This document shows positions 12,872-12,946 of a DNA stretch of 12,946 nt, one piece after another (positions within the stretch are counted from its first letter, which is position 1; every line of letters starts with the position of its first letter). The stretch covers positions 1-12,946 of the forward strand of contig DATJJW010000288.1 in the NCBI GenBank assembly GCA_035491935.1. The letters run 5' to 3'. The translations under genes and the position numbers were made by a program. This DNA comes from DATJJW01 sp035491935. Lineage in GTDB: Bacteria > Pseudomonadota > Alphaproteobacteria > ATCC43930 > CGMCC-115725. A model generated the notes under the pieces. The model searched no databases, had not been told where the DNA came from, and saw only the letters and a list, made by a program, of their open reading frames with translations.

Positions 12872-12946
12872 ATGCCGACCCTCTCGAAGATTTCACCCCA
12901 ATTCATCCTGCGCTGGGCGGTACTGCTGCTTGCCTCCCTCTGCCTC
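12872..12946 (+). CDS. N-terminus of a probable membrane protein (cut by window edge)
   Basis: ATG 12872 is preceded by GGAG (12863-12866) at a spacing of five, and the frame stays open for 25 codons to the window end. The residues begin MPTLSKISPQFILRW and continue into AVLLLASLCL, a short polar head followed by the start of a membrane helix. This is the way many inner-membrane permease subunits begin, but the family cannot be told from so little. It could also be a signal anchor of another protein type. It diverges from the RAM-domain gene. Confidence 0.5.
   Translation, partial: MPTLSKISPQFILRWAVLLLASLCL

Overview
The window is a GC-rich bacterial chromosome segment, densely packed with genes and showing strong third-position GC bias, which produces very long antisense shadow ORFs. 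Gene content (an mtnB-mtnD-mtnC methionine-salvage run, ParBc_2-like protein with SulP, MmgE/PrpD with a tartrate-dehydrogenase-like enzyme, a stand-alone Lrp/AsnC RAM domain) and an intergenic palindrome of the CATTGCCGGG/CCCGGCAATG type suggest an alphaproteobacterium, possibly of the Rhodospirillales or Hyphomicrobiales. That placement is an inference; no rRNA or other marker gene is present. No tRNA, rRNA, CRISPR array, insertion sequence or phage gene was seen. No gap between genes exceeds about 250 bases.

Layout. (1) 1-180, minus: the start of a small secreted protein, cut by the window edge. (2) 286-2152, minus: mtnB, mtnD and mtnC, joined by two ATGA stop/start overlaps. They convert methylthioribulose-1-phosphate to 2-keto-4-methylthiobutyrate. 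A 15-bp tandem repeat lies exactly at the mtnD/mtnC junction. (3) 2235-4450, minus: a ParBc_2-like protein and a SulP/STAS anion transporter, also joined by an ATGA overlap. (4) 4629-10341: a catabolic-looking locus. A minus-strand GntR/FCD regulator diverges from a plus-strand run of fluoroacetate-dehalogenase-like hydrolase, MFS carrier, MmgE/PrpD protein (ATGA overlap with the MFS gene) and an isopropylmalate/tartrate dehydrogenase-like enzyme. A perfect 18-bp palindrome with the GntR consensus core lies in the divergent promoter region. (5) 10342-10449: a convergent gap holding two perfect REP-like palindromes. (6) 10450-12330: a divergent NmrA-like reductase / LysR regulator pair. (7) 12334-12621, minus: a stand-alone RAM-domain protein ending 3 bases from the LysR stop. 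(8) 12872-12946, plus: the first 25 codons of a likely membrane protein.

How the genes may work together. The most interesting unit is 4629-10341. Its parts suggest uptake of an organic acid anion, hydrolytic removal of a substituent by an Asp-nucleophile hydrolase, a dehydration, hydration or epimerisation step by the MmgE/PrpD enzyme, and NAD-dependent oxidation (often with decarboxylation), under a ligand-responsive GntR repressor. Two enzymes depart from their models at substrate-contact positions: the dehydrogenase has Cys-Gln where the family has a carboxylate-binding Arg, and the hydrolase lacks two pocket aromatics of fluoroacetate dehalogenase. The substrate may therefore not be tartrate, malate or fluoroacetate. 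This pathway is a hypothesis, not something the sequence proves.
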